A DNA stretch of 53,213 bases, taken from positions 1 through 53,213 of the forward strand of contig NZ_JAENRR010000034.1 of NCBI RefSeq assembly GCF_016612505.1. Direction: 5' to 3'. The position numbers and the translations under genes are program-made. The notes under the pieces are model-generated. The model ran no database searches and had not been told where the DNA came from. It was given only the letters and a program-made list of their open reading frames with translations. The stretch is from Carboxylicivirga marina (GTDB lineage: Bacteria; Bacteroidota; Bacteroidia; Bacteroidales; Marinilabiliaceae). Positions 8,023-16,629 of the stretch are shown piece after piece (the stretch's first letter is position 1; each line of letters begins with the position of its first letter).

Positions 8023-8614
8023 CTTCAATTATTTGTGTCATTGGTTTGTAGTTTTGATCGGCCGCAGCCTGAACGGCAATGATGTATTCTTTAAATTGAC
8101 GTTGAGTAATTTTATAAAAACCCAAAAAATCATAACCTTGTTTAATGGCCATCATATTGGCCAGCACGCGGGCTGCACGCCCATTGGCTTCTCTAAAGGG
8201 ATGGATAAAAAGTAGTTCGGCATGTACTTTAGCGATATCTCTAATTAAGGCCGCTTTGTCTTTGTAATAATTAGGTAGCTGGGAGAGAATGCTTTGATCG
8301 AAATCGTGACTTATTTTAGGTAAAAACTTAGCGGTTGGAAAGAGAAAGCCTCCTTTGGTCATATTTACTGTTCTGAACTGGCCGGCAAAATCATATACTT
8401 TATTGAGTGAAAGCTGATGGATACGTTGTATGTATGAGAAATTAAATTTAGTATGTGTTGTTAACTCTTCCAGAAGTTGGTGTTGAGCCTTTAAAAAACC
8501 TTCAAATTCGACCTTGTGAATTTCCTTAATACTTGTAATATCCAAGAGGTTTGGCAACACTTCATGTTGTCCATCATCGCCAGGTATTTCATATTTTGAA
8601 TGTAAATAAGGCAT
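8012..8614 (-). CDS. Fic/DOC family protein adenylyltransferase
   Basis: Fic enzymes transfer AMP (or related groups) from NTPs to hydroxyls on target proteins. The active-site loop HPFREANGRAAR lies at residues 138-149: catalytic H138, metal-binding E142 and phosphate-binding N144-G-R146. Ala143 replaces the more common Gly, which the family tolerates. The target-binding flap is GQFRTVNMTKGGFLFPTAKF (about 78-97). I chose the ATG at 8614 (200 aa, MPYLHSKYEIPG); a frame extension to 8674 adds 20 unlikely hydrophobic residues. No inhibitory helix is seen within the protein, consistent with a separate antitoxin. The convergent neighbour at 7855-8022 carries the missing motif. Confidence 0.9.
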   Translation of the reverse strand: MPYLHSKYEIPGDDGQHEVLPNLLDITSIKEIHKVEFEGFLKAQHQLLEELTTHTKFNFSYIQRIHQLSLNKVYDFAGQFRTVNMTKGGFLFPTAKFLPKISHDFDQSILSQLPNYYKDKAALIRDIAKVHAELLFIHPFREANGRAARVLANMMAIKQGYDFLGFYKITQRQFKEYIIAVQAAADQNYKPMTQIIEAIF

Positions 8615-8844
8615 TGAATTAAAGTTTGTAACGAAAAGGATGATCAAATTAGCCCTAAAAAAGCGAATTGGCAAGTTTTAATCATCTATTGGCTTTGCAA
8701 TAGAATGATTTTATCTTTACGCATCACATAATTAAAAACTAAGTGATGAAAAAAACAAGTAAAATTGATTCAACAGATTAACACCTATTGAAGAATTATA
8801 GTTACTTAAGAGTTTTACATGACTATAAAAATATATAGCAAGAG

Positions 8845-9798
8845 ATGAAAAAAGTACTAATCATGTTGGGTGTTCCTCGCCAGCAATTTGAGCATATATT
8901 AAAAGGTTGGGAAATTGTATATCCTGTAAGTGGTTCATTTACAGACGAAGAGTTAATTGAAAAAGTATCTGATGTAGATGCCATTGTTACTGTTTACGGT
9001 AATAAACTAAGTAATGAGGTAATTGATGCAGCACCAAATCTAAAGATGATCGCCAACTTCGGAGCGGGGTACGATAATATAGACATGGCTTATGTCGGAA
9101 AAAGAGGGATTGTTGTCACTAATAGCCCGGATCCTGTTACAGAGCCAACGGCTGAATTAGCCATGGGATTAATGATTTCGGTAGCACGCAGAATGGGAGA
9201 GATGAACAATATTCTTAAGAATAAAGAGGAGCTGCAATGGGGGGTAATGCGTAATTTAAGTACAACCCTTGTAGGCAAACAGCTTGGTATAGTCGGAATG
9301 GGTGCTATAGGTAAGGCTTTAGCTCGCCGCGCAGTAGCTTCAGGAATGTCAATTGTATATCATAACCGTAATGAAGTAGATGAGCAAACAGCAAATGCGC
9401 TAGATGCTAAATACGTTTCCTTAGAAGAGTTATTAAAAACTTCAGACGTGGTATCGCTAAATATGCCACTTACGGCCGATACGAAAGCAATGATTGGTCA
9501 AGAGCAATTGCACCAAATGAAATCAACATCTTATTTAATTAATACGGCACGTGGGCCTGTTGTTGATGAAGAGGCATTGATTAAAGCCCTAGAAGAAAAC
9601 GTGATTGCAGGTGCAGGTTTAGACGTATTCGAAAATGAACCAAATATACCAGATGCTTTAAAAGAGTTACCGAATGTTGTGCTAATGCCGCATTTGGGAA
9701 CTGCCACGCACGAAACGCGAGGTGAAATGTCAGCCTTGGTTGCTCAAAATATCAAAGCATACTTTGAGGGTATGACACCTCCAAATCAGGTTAACTAA
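8845..9798 (+). CDS. D-2-hydroxyacid dehydrogenase (glyoxylate/hydroxypyruvate reductase-like)
   Basis: This NAD(P)-dependent oxidoreductase of the D-isomer-specific 2-hydroxyacid dehydrogenase family has 317 aa. The Rossmann motif GMGAIGKALARR is at about 152-163. The catalytic triad is Arg in INTARGPVVDE, Glu in DVFENEP and His in MPHLGTATHETRGEM. The His follows Pro and precedes Leu-Gly-Thr-Ala, typical of glyoxylate/hydroxypyruvate reductases. It could act on other 2-keto acids; a role with the downstream indolepyruvate oxidoreductase genes is possible but not shown. The start is the ATG preceded by the AT-rich GCAAGAG. Confidence 0.88.
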   Translation: MKKVLIMLGVPRQQFEHILKGWEIVYPVSGSFTDEELIEKVSDVDAIVTVYGNKLSNEVIDAAPNLKMIANFGAGYDNIDMAYVGKRGIVVTNSPDPVTEPTAELAMGLMISVARRMGEMNNILKNKEELQWGVMRNLSTTLVGKQLGIVGMGAIGKALARRAVASGMSIVYHNRNEVDEQTANALDAKYVSLEELLKTSDVVSLNMPLTADTKAMIGQEQLHQMKSTSYLINTARGPVVDEEALIKALEENVIAGAGLDVFENEPNIPDALKELPNVVLMPHLGTATHETRGEMSALVAQNIKAYFEGMTPPNQVN

Positions 9799-9878
9799 TT
9801 TGGAGAAGTGCATGACGTTGCTTACGATTTGATACTAAAGAGATGCTAAATTGTTATTGGTCATAAAGTATTGTTATT

Positions 9879-10289
9879 GTGATTGAACAGGTTGAATTAA
9901 GGTTGAGAGAATACTCAAGAGGTTTCCATTTGATAACAAGGGAGGTGGAATCTGCATTATCGAAATTACCTAAAACGGGTTTGTTGAATGTTTTTATTAA
10001 ACATTCTTCCGCAGGATTAACTTTGAATGAAAATGCGGATTATACGGTGCGCGAAGATTTTGAAACGGTTTTTAATAAGATGGTGCCCGAAAATGATCCT
10101 GATTATGAGCATACTCTCGAAGGAGATGATGATATGCCGGCTCATATAAAATCATCTTTGGTAGGAGCATCACTGACTATTCCTATAACAAATGGTCGAT
10201 TAAATCTGGGTACGTGGCAAGGTATTTACCTATGTGAATTTCGAAATTATGGGGGCTCCAGAAAGCTTGTGCTGACACTTTATTATTAA
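9879..10289 (+). CDS. YjbQ/UPF0047 family protein
   Basis: A 136-aa single-domain protein of the UPF0047 family, with the characteristic FIKHSSAGLTLNENAD block (about 45-60) and the NGRLNLGTWQGIYLCEFR C-terminal block. The E. coli homologue YjbQ has weak thiamine-phosphate synthase activity; the physiological role is uncertain. The start used is GTG at 9879, since no in-frame ATG lies nearby upstream. It sits 80 bp after the dehydrogenase gene and 110 bp before iorA. Confidence 0.88.
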   Translation: MIEQVELRLREYSRGFHLITREVESALSKLPKTGLLNVFIKHSSAGLTLNENADYTVREDFETVFNKMVPENDPDYEHTLEGDDDMPAHIKSSLVGASLTIPITNGRLNLGTWQGIYLCEFRNYGGSRKLVLTLYY

Positions 10290-10399
10290 GAATGGTTTCA
10301 AATTGTAACCGTTGATAAATGTCATTATTAAAGGGTTTAGATATTTGTTACTTAGCGAACCGAAGCAAATAAGTAATAATATAAAACCAAATAAGCACA

Positions 10400-12013
10400 A
10401 TGCAAAAGTTATTATTGTTAGGAGATGAGGCTATTGCTCAGGGAGCCATCGATGCCGGATTATCAGGCGTTTATGCCTACCCAGGTACGCCCTCGACTGA
10501 AATTACTGAGTATATTCAGGATTCAAAGATTGCTAATGAACGTAGGATTCACAGCAAATGGTCGAGTAATGAGAAGACGGCTATGGAATCGGCTTTAGGT
10601 ATGGCTTATGCCGGTAAGCGTGCCATGACTTGTATGAAACATGTAGGTTTGAACGTTGCTGCTGATGCCTTTATTAATGCCGCTATTACTGGTGTAAATG
10701 GTGGATTCGTAGTAGTTGCTGCTGATGACCCATCAATGCACTCAAGCCAGAATGAGCAGGATAGTCGGGTGTATGGTAAGTTTGCCATGATTCCAATTTT
10801 GGAGCCTGTAAATCAACAGGAAGCTTACGATATGACATATGCCGCTTTTGAAATGTCAGAAAGGTTCAATGTACCGGTAATGATTCGTATAACCACTCGT
10901 TTAGCGCACTCTCGCGCTGGTGTTGTTCGAAAAGAATTATTGGCTGAGAAAGAAGTGAGCCTGCCAAAAGATCCAACGCAGTTTGTGTTGCTTCCATCTA
11001 TCGCTCGTCGTAATTATAAAAAACTAATTGAGACGCGTCCTGATTTGGAGAAAATCTCAATGGAATCACCATATAATACATATACCGATGCACCTGACCG
11101 TTCATTGGGTATTATTGCCTGTGGTATTGCTCACAATTACCTGATGGAGAATTTCCAGGACAGAGAGTTAAATCATCCTGTTTTAAAATTATCACAATAC
11201 CCAATGCCGCGTAAAGATATTGAACGCATGGTTGAAGAATGTGATAAGATACTGGTATTAGAAGATGGTTATCCGGTTATTGAAGAATTATTGAAAGGCT
11301 ATCAAGAAGCAGGTACTCCAGTTACTGGTCGTTTAGACGGAACACTGCCACGTGATGGTGAATTAACGCCAAATATTGTAGCCAATTCTTTAGGTTTTCC
11401 TTTCGAAGAAGGTGCTGATGTGCCTGACTTAATGGTTGGTCGTCCGCCGGCAATGTGTAAAGGTTGTGGGCATATTGATGCTTACCAGGCGCTTAATATT
11501 GCACTTGAAGAACATGGTCCGGGTCGCGTATTTGCTGATATTGGATGTTACACATTAGGTGCATTGCCTCCGTATAATGCAGTAAACTCTTGTGTTGATA
11601 TGGGTGCTTCAATTACCATGGCTAAAGGTGCTGCTGACGCTGGCTTGCTACCTGCTGTGGCGGTTATTGGTGACTCTACGTTTACCCACTCTGGGATGAC
11701 AGGCTTATTGGATGCAGTTAACGAAAAAACGCCAATCACGGTTATTCTTTCTGATAATTATACCACTGGTATGACCGGAGGGCAAGATTCACAGGCATTA
11801 GGTCATTTAGAACAAATCATAGAAGGACTAGGCGTTGAGCCAGAGCACATTCGTGTATTTAAGCCTACTGCTGCTAATCTTGATGACATGGTCAATATTA
11901 TTAAAGAAGAATTTGCTTACGAAGGTGTATCGGTAATTATTCCTCGTCGCCAGTGTATTCAAACGCTTCGTAATAAGAGTTTGGTCATGAAAGTTAAAGA
12001 GTTAGGATTGTAA
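10400..12013 (+). CDS. iorA: Indolepyruvate:ferredoxin oxidoreductase, alpha subunit (no C-terminal ferredoxin domain)
   Basis: IorA is the thiamine-diphosphate subunit that decarboxylates indolepyruvate and other aryl pyruvates to aryl-acetyl-CoA with ferredoxin reduction. The N-terminal pyrimidine-binding domain has YAYPGTPSTEITEYIQ and the KWSSNEKTAMESALG block. The PP domain has MCKGCGHIDAYQALN and a GDSTFTHSGM...NYTTGMTGGQD TPP site. At 537 aa it ends soon after IIPRRQCIQ and lacks the C-terminal 2[4Fe-4S] module found in the archaeal enzymes of 600 aa or more. Electrons must leave by another route. The short form appears normal for Bacteroidota. iorB follows after 68 bp. Confidence 0.93.
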   Translation: MQKLLLLGDEAIAQGAIDAGLSGVYAYPGTPSTEITEYIQDSKIANERRIHSKWSSNEKTAMESALGMAYAGKRAMTCMKHVGLNVAADAFINAAITGVNGGFVVVAADDPSMHSSQNEQDSRVYGKFAMIPILEPVNQQEAYDMTYAAFEMSERFNVPVMIRITTRLAHSRAGVVRKELLAEKEVSLPKDPTQFVLLPSIARRNYKKLIETRPDLEKISMESPYNTYTDAPDRSLGIIACGIAHNYLMENFQDRELNHPVLKLSQYPMPRKDIERMVEECDKILVLEDGYPVIEELLKGYQEAGTPVTGRLDGTLPRDGELTPNIVANSLGFPFEEGADVPDLMVGRPPAMCKGCGHIDAYQALNIALEEHGPGRVFADIGCYTLGALPPYNAVNSCVDMGASITMAKGAADAGLLPAVAVIGDSTFTHSGMTGLLDAVNEKTPITVILSDNYTTGMTGGQDSQALGHLEQIIEGLGVEPEHIRVFKPTAANLDDMVNIIKEEFAYEGVSVIIPRRQCIQTLRNKSLVMKVKELGL

Positions 12014-12081
12014 AATATTAGTGCTTGGTATTCAGTGCACTGTGCATTGACTTTGGGCACAATTAAAATAAACTTAAACAG

Positions 12082-12675
12082 ATGAAATCAGATATAATTT
12101 TAGCAGGAGTTGGCGGACAGGGTATCTTGTCGATTGCTGCAACCATTGGCATGGCAGCTGTTGATAAAGATTTAAATCTTAAACAGGCTGAGGTGCATGG
12201 TATGAGTCAGCGCGGTGGTGATGTGCAATCGCACCTACGTGTTAGTAGCAAGCCGATTGCATCAGATCTAATTCCTAAAGGAAAAGCCGATATTATTCTG
12301 TCGGTAGAGCCAATGGAATCATTACGTTACCTGCCATATTTGTCGAAAACCGGATGGGTGGTGACCAATACAACGCCGTTTGTCAATATTCCTAATTATC
12401 CAGAGATGGATACAGTGATGGCTAAAATTGCTGAGCAGCCTAATCACATTGCTATTGATGCTGATAAAATTGCAGCTGAAGTGGCGACGAAACGTTCTTC
12501 TAATATTGTGATGTTAGGTGCAGCTTCTCAATTTATTGATATTGAGTTCGAAGCTTTGGAAGAAGGTTTGCGCAAGATTTTTGAGCGTAAGGGTGATGCA
12601 ATTGTAGAATCAAATATTAATGCTTTGCGTGCCGGGCGCGCAGCAGCTGAGGAGATTTTAGCAAGTCGAAATTAA
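12082..12675 (+). CDS. iorB: Indolepyruvate:ferredoxin oxidoreductase, beta subunit
   Basis: This is the 197-aa gamma-domain-type subunit of 2-oxoacid:ferredoxin oxidoreductases, which binds CoA and partners IorA. The GVGGQGILSIAA nucleotide-type loop is at residues 9-20 and the family block AEVHGMSQRGGDVQSHLR at about 37-54. It ends with AAAEEILASRN. It is cotranscribed with iorA, and a strong intrinsic terminator follows 30 bp downstream. Confidence 0.93.
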   Translation: MKSDIILAGVGGQGILSIAATIGMAAVDKDLNLKQAEVHGMSQRGGDVQSHLRVSSKPIASDLIPKGKADIILSVEPMESLRYLPYLSKTGWVVTNTTPFVNIPNYPEMDTVMAKIAEQPNHIAIDADKIAAEVATKRSSNIVMLGAASQFIDIEFEALEEGLRKIFERKGDAIVESNINALRAGRAAAEEILASRN

Positions 12676-12705
12676 GCTCACACAATCAATAATTATAAAC
12701 TTAAG

Positions 12706-12736
12706 AACCGGTTGCAGTAATGTAACCGGTTTTTTT
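12706..12736 (+). terminator. Intrinsic terminator of iorAB
   Basis: AACCGGTTGCA at 12706-12716 pairs with TGTAACCGGTT at 12721-12731 (11 bp with one G-U pair, 4-nt loop) and is followed by a run of T. Confidence 0.9.
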
Positions 12737-12832
12737 ATCAAATAGCTTCTTTACTTTTACAAAAATGACAAGATAGACATAAGGGGAAAAACTGGCATAA
12801 GTGTCTTTTAATTGCAGTTTTGAGTTCATAAC

Positions 12833-12982
12833 ATGGGCTATACAATTAGTACCGAAAAAGACGATTTCAGTTTGTATCTATCGGACGATGGTGTTAATGG
12901 GTACTTTGCATCCAATCGTGAAGGAAGTAAAGGCGAAGATGATTTTTATCGCTTTAAGATATTTAACGCCGTGAGTTTTTAA
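12833..12982 (+). pseudogene. Remnant of a PD40 / OmpA-family beta-propeller protein
   Basis: A 49-codon frame contains DDFSLYLSDDGVNGYFASNR followed by GSKGEDDFYRFK, one blade of the PD40 (WD40-like) propeller found in large Bacteroidota OmpA-family periplasmic proteins such as those linked to type IX secretion. Such proteins are several hundred residues long. Here the frame has upstream stops and ends a few residues after the blade. A good terminator at 13019-13050 still follows, so a larger gene has probably been deleted, leaving this blade. Confidence 0.65.
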
Positions 12983-13018
12983 AAGCATCTCAATAATGAA
13001 TCGGGAATGGAAAGTGTA

Positions 13019-13050
13019 GAGCCTGAGAGTTGTTTTTCAGGCTCTTTTTT
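13019..13050 (+). terminator. Intrinsic terminator after the PD40 remnant
   Basis: GAGCCTGA at 13019-13026 pairs perfectly with TCAGGCTC at 13037-13044, followed by six T. It is probably the original terminator of the deleted PD40 gene. Confidence 0.8.
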
Positions 13051-13146
13051 ATAATTGTATTTTTTATTGCTTAAAAGATTGTACAGTAGACGATACAATT
13101 TCTGTTAATTCCACCAAAGTTTCATGTTGATAAAACAATGTGTCGT

Positions 13147-13638
13147 TCAACGATGCAGTATTTTAATGCTTAAGCCTTTTTGTGTTGACCAGCCTTCATG
13201 GTCTGTCAGACTGATGAAAAAATGATAATCGCCCTCGTCATACAAACCATCATTATTACCACTTGGGATAGTGACTAAGTCGCTGGTTGTATATCTTCTT
13301 AAATTGTCAGGAATCGTGTAGTCCTCAGTCAGTATAAAAGGATTTACAGCTTCTTTTACTTCATCAAATTCACATTGCGTTACTTCTGTGCTATGCGAGT
13401 GTTGATTAAAGTTATGATGGATATTGACGCTGTACGAGCCCAGCTCAACATTATCCGTGAGCAACATTTTTAACTCAAAAGCTTCACCAAAATACAGTGT
13501 TTCACAGTTAATGGGTTTAGCTCCTTCAAAACTTATATCAATAACAGGCTTCTCTGTGTCAATATCTTTGTCAGTTTCGCAAGCATTAAAAACCATACTT
13601 AATGCTAATGATACGAGTAAATAAATTTGAATCTTCAT
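13147..13638 (-). CDS. DUF4625 lipoprotein, member 1
   Basis: A 163-aa lipoprotein with a signal peptide ending VFNAC (Cys at 20). The DUF4625 core includes DTEKPVIDISFEGAKPINC near the N-terminus and the closing DGLYDEGDYHFFISLTDHEGW (residues about 132-152). Several His residues cluster in NIHHNFNQHSHSTE (about 88-101), consistent with a metal-binding surface. The domain's function is unknown. It is the last gene of the TonB-receptor operon, separated from the second DUF4625 gene by a terminator-like hairpin. Confidence 0.82.
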   Translation of the reverse strand: MKIQIYLLVSLALSMVFNACETDKDIDTEKPVIDISFEGAKPINCETLYFGEAFELKMLLTDNVELGSYSVNIHHNFNQHSHSTEVTQCEFDEVKEAVNPFILTEDYTIPDNLRRYTTSDLVTIPSGNNDGLYDEGDYHFFISLTDHEGWSTQKGLSIKILHR

Positions 13639-13653
13639 AATAATTATTTTAAA

Positions 13654-13692
13654 AGAAGGCAGCCTAATTGTAGGTAATACAATCAGGCAGCC
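13654..13692 (-). terminator. Hairpin between the two DUF4625 genes
   Basis: An imperfect stem of about 15 paired bases (arms 13658-13673 and 13677-13692, two mismatches) is followed on the minus strand by TTCTTTT. It is placed to reduce read-through into the 13147-13638 gene. Confidence 0.6.
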
Positions 13693-13731
13693 TCAATACA
13701 TTTTTTAGTGATTGTGTTCTTCACCATCGCC

Positions 13732-14148
13732 TTATTCGATGTCAACGTGTTCTTCCATTATTGCTTGATTGCCTTCCATGTCGGTAACGACAAGATGAAA
13801 ATGGTACTCCCCAGTCATAAATGTTTCCGGAATTTCAACATGCTCATGAAATTCTGCATTTTTTAGTCCTTCATATCCATCAACAAATTCAACTTCTATT
13901 TCATTATCAGAACTTTCAGAATGTAGTTCAATAACAATTTTGGCAATCTTTCCTTCTGCTACAATTTCAGCATCAATGTGTAAATCTCCGCCTATATGTG
14001 CTTCGTGGCTATTGTCAATGCCAAGTTCATGAAGAACAATTACTGGTTTGGCCGTTGTTTCATCATCTTCACATGCTGTTAAAAATCCGATGCTTGCAAT
14101 ACTTACAAGAAGAAAAAGAGGATTTAAAATAGTTTTCATAAGTGTCAT
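13732..14148 (-). CDS. His-rich DUF4625 lipoprotein, member 2
   Basis: A 138-aa lipoprotein whose lipobox ends LTAC (Cys at about 26), followed by the acidic EDDE tail that often marks surface-exposed lipoproteins in Bacteroidota. The DUF4625-like beta-sandwich is unusually rich in His: HELGIDNSHEAHIGGDLHIDAE, EFHEHVEIPE and GEYHFHLVV. This suggests binding of a transition metal such as zinc or copper, though that is inference. M4 (14139) is an alternative start. It lies 29 bp after the TonB receptor gene and is probably its partner lipoprotein. Confidence 0.82.
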   Translation of the reverse strand: MTLMKTILNPLFLLVSIASIGFLTACEDDETTAKPVIVLHELGIDNSHEAHIGGDLHIDAEIVAEGKIAKIVIELHSESSDNEIEVEFVDGYEGLKNAEFHEHVEIPETFMTGEYHFHLVVTDMEGNQAIMEEHVDIE

Positions 14149-14177
14149 GTTTGAATGTTCTTGTTATTATCTTTTTG

Positions 14178-16586
14178 CTATATGGCTCCAGAAAATGGTA
14201 TGGAAATATTGACTATAAAGTTCCGCCCCGCTTCTGGCACATTTATCAAACGGTAAAAACTGGTATGATCTAAGTACTCTCTATTCAATAAGTTTTGTAC
14301 TTGCATGCTCAGCATTACTTTTTGCCTACCCAACTTTATTTCGCCTCCCATGCCAAGGTTAACCAGTTGGTATCCGGGGGTGACCTCTTCTGGAGGCACA
14401 ATGTTGTTTTGGGTGGCCGTAAGCCTGTAATCTATTGTTAGGTACGGATTGTCGATAACAGAAATGCGGGTTCTATGGTATTTAAGGTTTATTAGTGCTG
14501 AGGCCGGAGGCGAAAATGGAATGGTAAAACCTTCTTTTTTACCAGAAAGTTGCAAAGAGTATACATATTCGGCCATTATGCCTAACTGTAGATGCTTAAT
14601 TGGTTCATAATGCGCATGAATTTCTCCACCGTACCTGAATACCTCGCTTTGTGTATATTCAAATATTTGGAAGCCGGCACCTTGTTCCCTGTTGTGATAG
14701 GGGGTCGGATTCAGATAAATGTAGTTCGGAAAATAGTTAATGAAAGGTGTTGTGCCAATGGCGAATGTCTGATTGGCAAATTCTATTCCGGCATCTAACT
14801 GATATGATGTTTCGGGCGAAAGATTTGAATTACCAACTTCATATCTGAAATAGTGATAATTGACACCGTTGGCTCCCAACTCTTTGGCTGTTGGCATTCG
14901 ATAGCTTTTGCCAACATTAAATTTATACGACCACTTCCCAGGATTGTAATTGTAGCCAACAGACCAGGAAATGTTTGAGTATTGGCGATCCATGTAGTCT
15001 GCTCTTTGCAGATACTGCATTGTTGTATCATTACCTTCAACGACTTGTGTTTGATACCAATCGGTATATTCGTTTATTTGGATACGACCATAATCGTAAC
15101 GAATACCGGCCTGAATCATACTTTTTTTCGAAATAGCATGTTTGGCAATTGCATACCCGCCCATTGTCAATTGTTGGTAGGCAGGCATTAGAAATCCCCT
15201 GCCATCTATTTGATTATCCTGAAATTCACTGTTAAACCCTACAATAAGTTGCGTTTTCTCATTTAATGCGTAGAAGGCTTTTGCATTACCCGAGTAGACT
15301 TTTTTATCAAATTCACGTTCAATATTCTTGTGAAAATCCAGAGTATCTGGAAAAACCGGAGGCATCCAGCCGTGGCTACCATAACGACTCCATTCTTGCC
15401 TGAAGTTATGTTGGTAACCAATATCAAGCATAAGCTTTAATTTATCGAAGGTGTATGAGCTGGTATTTGTCACCTTAAAATGATTGACCTGTTGATAAGG
15501 TAATAAGATATCTCTGTTAGATTTATCATGCATCGCGGTATCAACCTGCTGTGGCTCTAAACCATGTGCATTGGCGAAGAAGCCACTTTTAGTATGCACA
15601 TTACTAACATTGAACCGACTCTTAAATTTATCCTTAATAATGCCAAAGTTTAAATGTAGGTTCTGTTCTTTTCCTGCCGTATTACGTAACTCGTTGTTGT
15701 ATAATGGTACCTTGTATCCGTATACATCCACATAGTCGGCTGGCACTTTGTAATCGGCATAATCAAGTAATGTTGCTCGTATGCTTCCAAATAAGGTGTT
15801 TTTCCGACCGTAAACCATCACTGAGCTACCCAATAAGTTATTATTAGATTTGCCTGTTATATCAACGACCCCACCATACCTGTTATTGATTGGTGTTTTG
15901 CGATTTTTAATGTCAATAACTCCACCAATAGCATCGGCTCCATACATCAATGATGAAGGACCTTTTATCACTTCAATGTTTTCAACAGCATACTGGTCAA
16001 TTTCCAGACCATGATCAGCTCCCCATTGCTGTGCTTCATGCTTGATATTGTTTTCAACCACCACCACACGGTTAAATCCAAGTCCTCTAATAACCGGTTT
16101 AGACTGACCAGAGCCAATATCTATTGTTGTAACACCAGGTAACCTTTCCAGGGAATTCATCAAACTCCCGCCAAGGTTTTGCTTCAGGTACTGGTCGTTT
16201 ACTATTTCTATATTAAGTGATTCTTCTTTTTTGCGTTTTTCAGCATAATTATCGGTAATGGTTACTTCCTGTAAATTAAGGTATGCAACACTAAGTTTTG
16301 CTTTGTAAGTCGTATTGCCATTAAGTTTCACTGTTTCTTCATAAGGCTTGTAGCCAATAAACGAAATGTGAATTGTATATTCACCAGCCTGTAAGTTGGT
16401 AAAATGAAAATGTCCAACACTATCGGTAATAGTGCCCTTGTTTGAAGGGTGTAAAACAACTGCCACACTTGTTAAAGCCACATTGTTTTCATCAACCACA
16501 ATGCCTTTAAGGGTATAACTATCTTGACTGTACGATAGCTTGTAAAAAAGAACCATGCACAGTACGAGCATTAGGGATTTGCTCAT
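14178..16586 (-). CDS. TonB-dependent receptor, probable metal (zinc-type) uptake
   Basis: This is an 802-aa outer-membrane receptor. It has a signal peptide (1-20), a CarboxypepD_reg-like domain (about 23-105), a plug (about 120-225, with SLERLPGVTTIDIGSG, PVIRGLGFNRVVVVEN and IEVIKGPSSLMYGADAIGG) and a barrel ending with an aromatic-rich strand. The plug carries a His-containing stretch, NNIKHEAQQWGADHGLEID (about 177-195), where ZnuD-like metal receptors place a substrate loop. It is preceded by a Cys/His-rich small protein and followed by two His-rich DUF4625 lipoproteins. The operon promoter carries two Fur/Zur-type palindromes. Zinc is the leading candidate substrate; copper or iron cannot be excluded. 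Confidence 0.85.
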   Translation of the reverse strand: MSKSLMLVLCMVLFYKLSYSQDSYTLKGIVVDENNVALTSVAVVLHPSNKGTITDSVGHFHFTNLQAGEYTIHISFIGYKPYEETVKLNGNTTYKAKLSVAYLNLQEVTITDNYAEKRKKEESLNIEIVNDQYLKQNLGGSLMNSLERLPGVTTIDIGSGQSKPVIRGLGFNRVVVVENNIKHEAQQWGADHGLEIDQYAVENIEVIKGPSSLMYGADAIGGVIDIKNRKTPINNRYGGVVDITGKSNNNLLGSSVMVYGRKNTLFGSIRATLLDYADYKVPADYVDVYGYKVPLYNNELRNTAGKEQNLHLNFGIIKDKFKSRFNVSNVHTKSGFFANAHGLEPQQVDTAMHDKSNRDILLPYQQVNHFKVTNTSSYTFDKLKLMLDIGYQHNFRQEWSRYGSHGWMPPVFPDTLDFHKNIEREFDKKVYSGNAKAFYALNEKTQLIVGFNSEFQDNQIDGRGFLMPAYQQLTMGGYAIAKHAISKKSMIQAGIRYDYGRIQINEYTDWYQTQVVEGNDTTMQYLQRADYMDRQYSNISWSVGYNYNPGKWSYKFNVGKSYRMPTAKELGANGVNYHYFRYEVGNSNLSPETSYQLDAGIEFANQTFAIGTTPFINYFPNYIYLNPTPYHNREQGAGFQIFEYTQSEVFRYGGEIHAHYEPIKHLQLGIMAEYVYSLQLSGKKEGFTIPFSPPASALINLKYHRTRISVIDNPYLTIDYRLTATQNNIVPPEEVTPGYQLVNLGMGGEIKLGRQKVMLSMQVQNLLNREYLDHTSFYRLINVPEAGRNFIVNISIPFSGAI

Positions 16587-16629
16587 ATATTTTAAATGAG
16601 ATTATACTTAAAACTGTTAAAAAAATGTT

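Noticed and set aside
8012-8674. Longer Fic start at 8674
   Set aside because: The extra 20 residues are a hydrophobic, non-conserved stretch; MPYLHSKYEIPG at 8614 is a typical Fic N-terminus.
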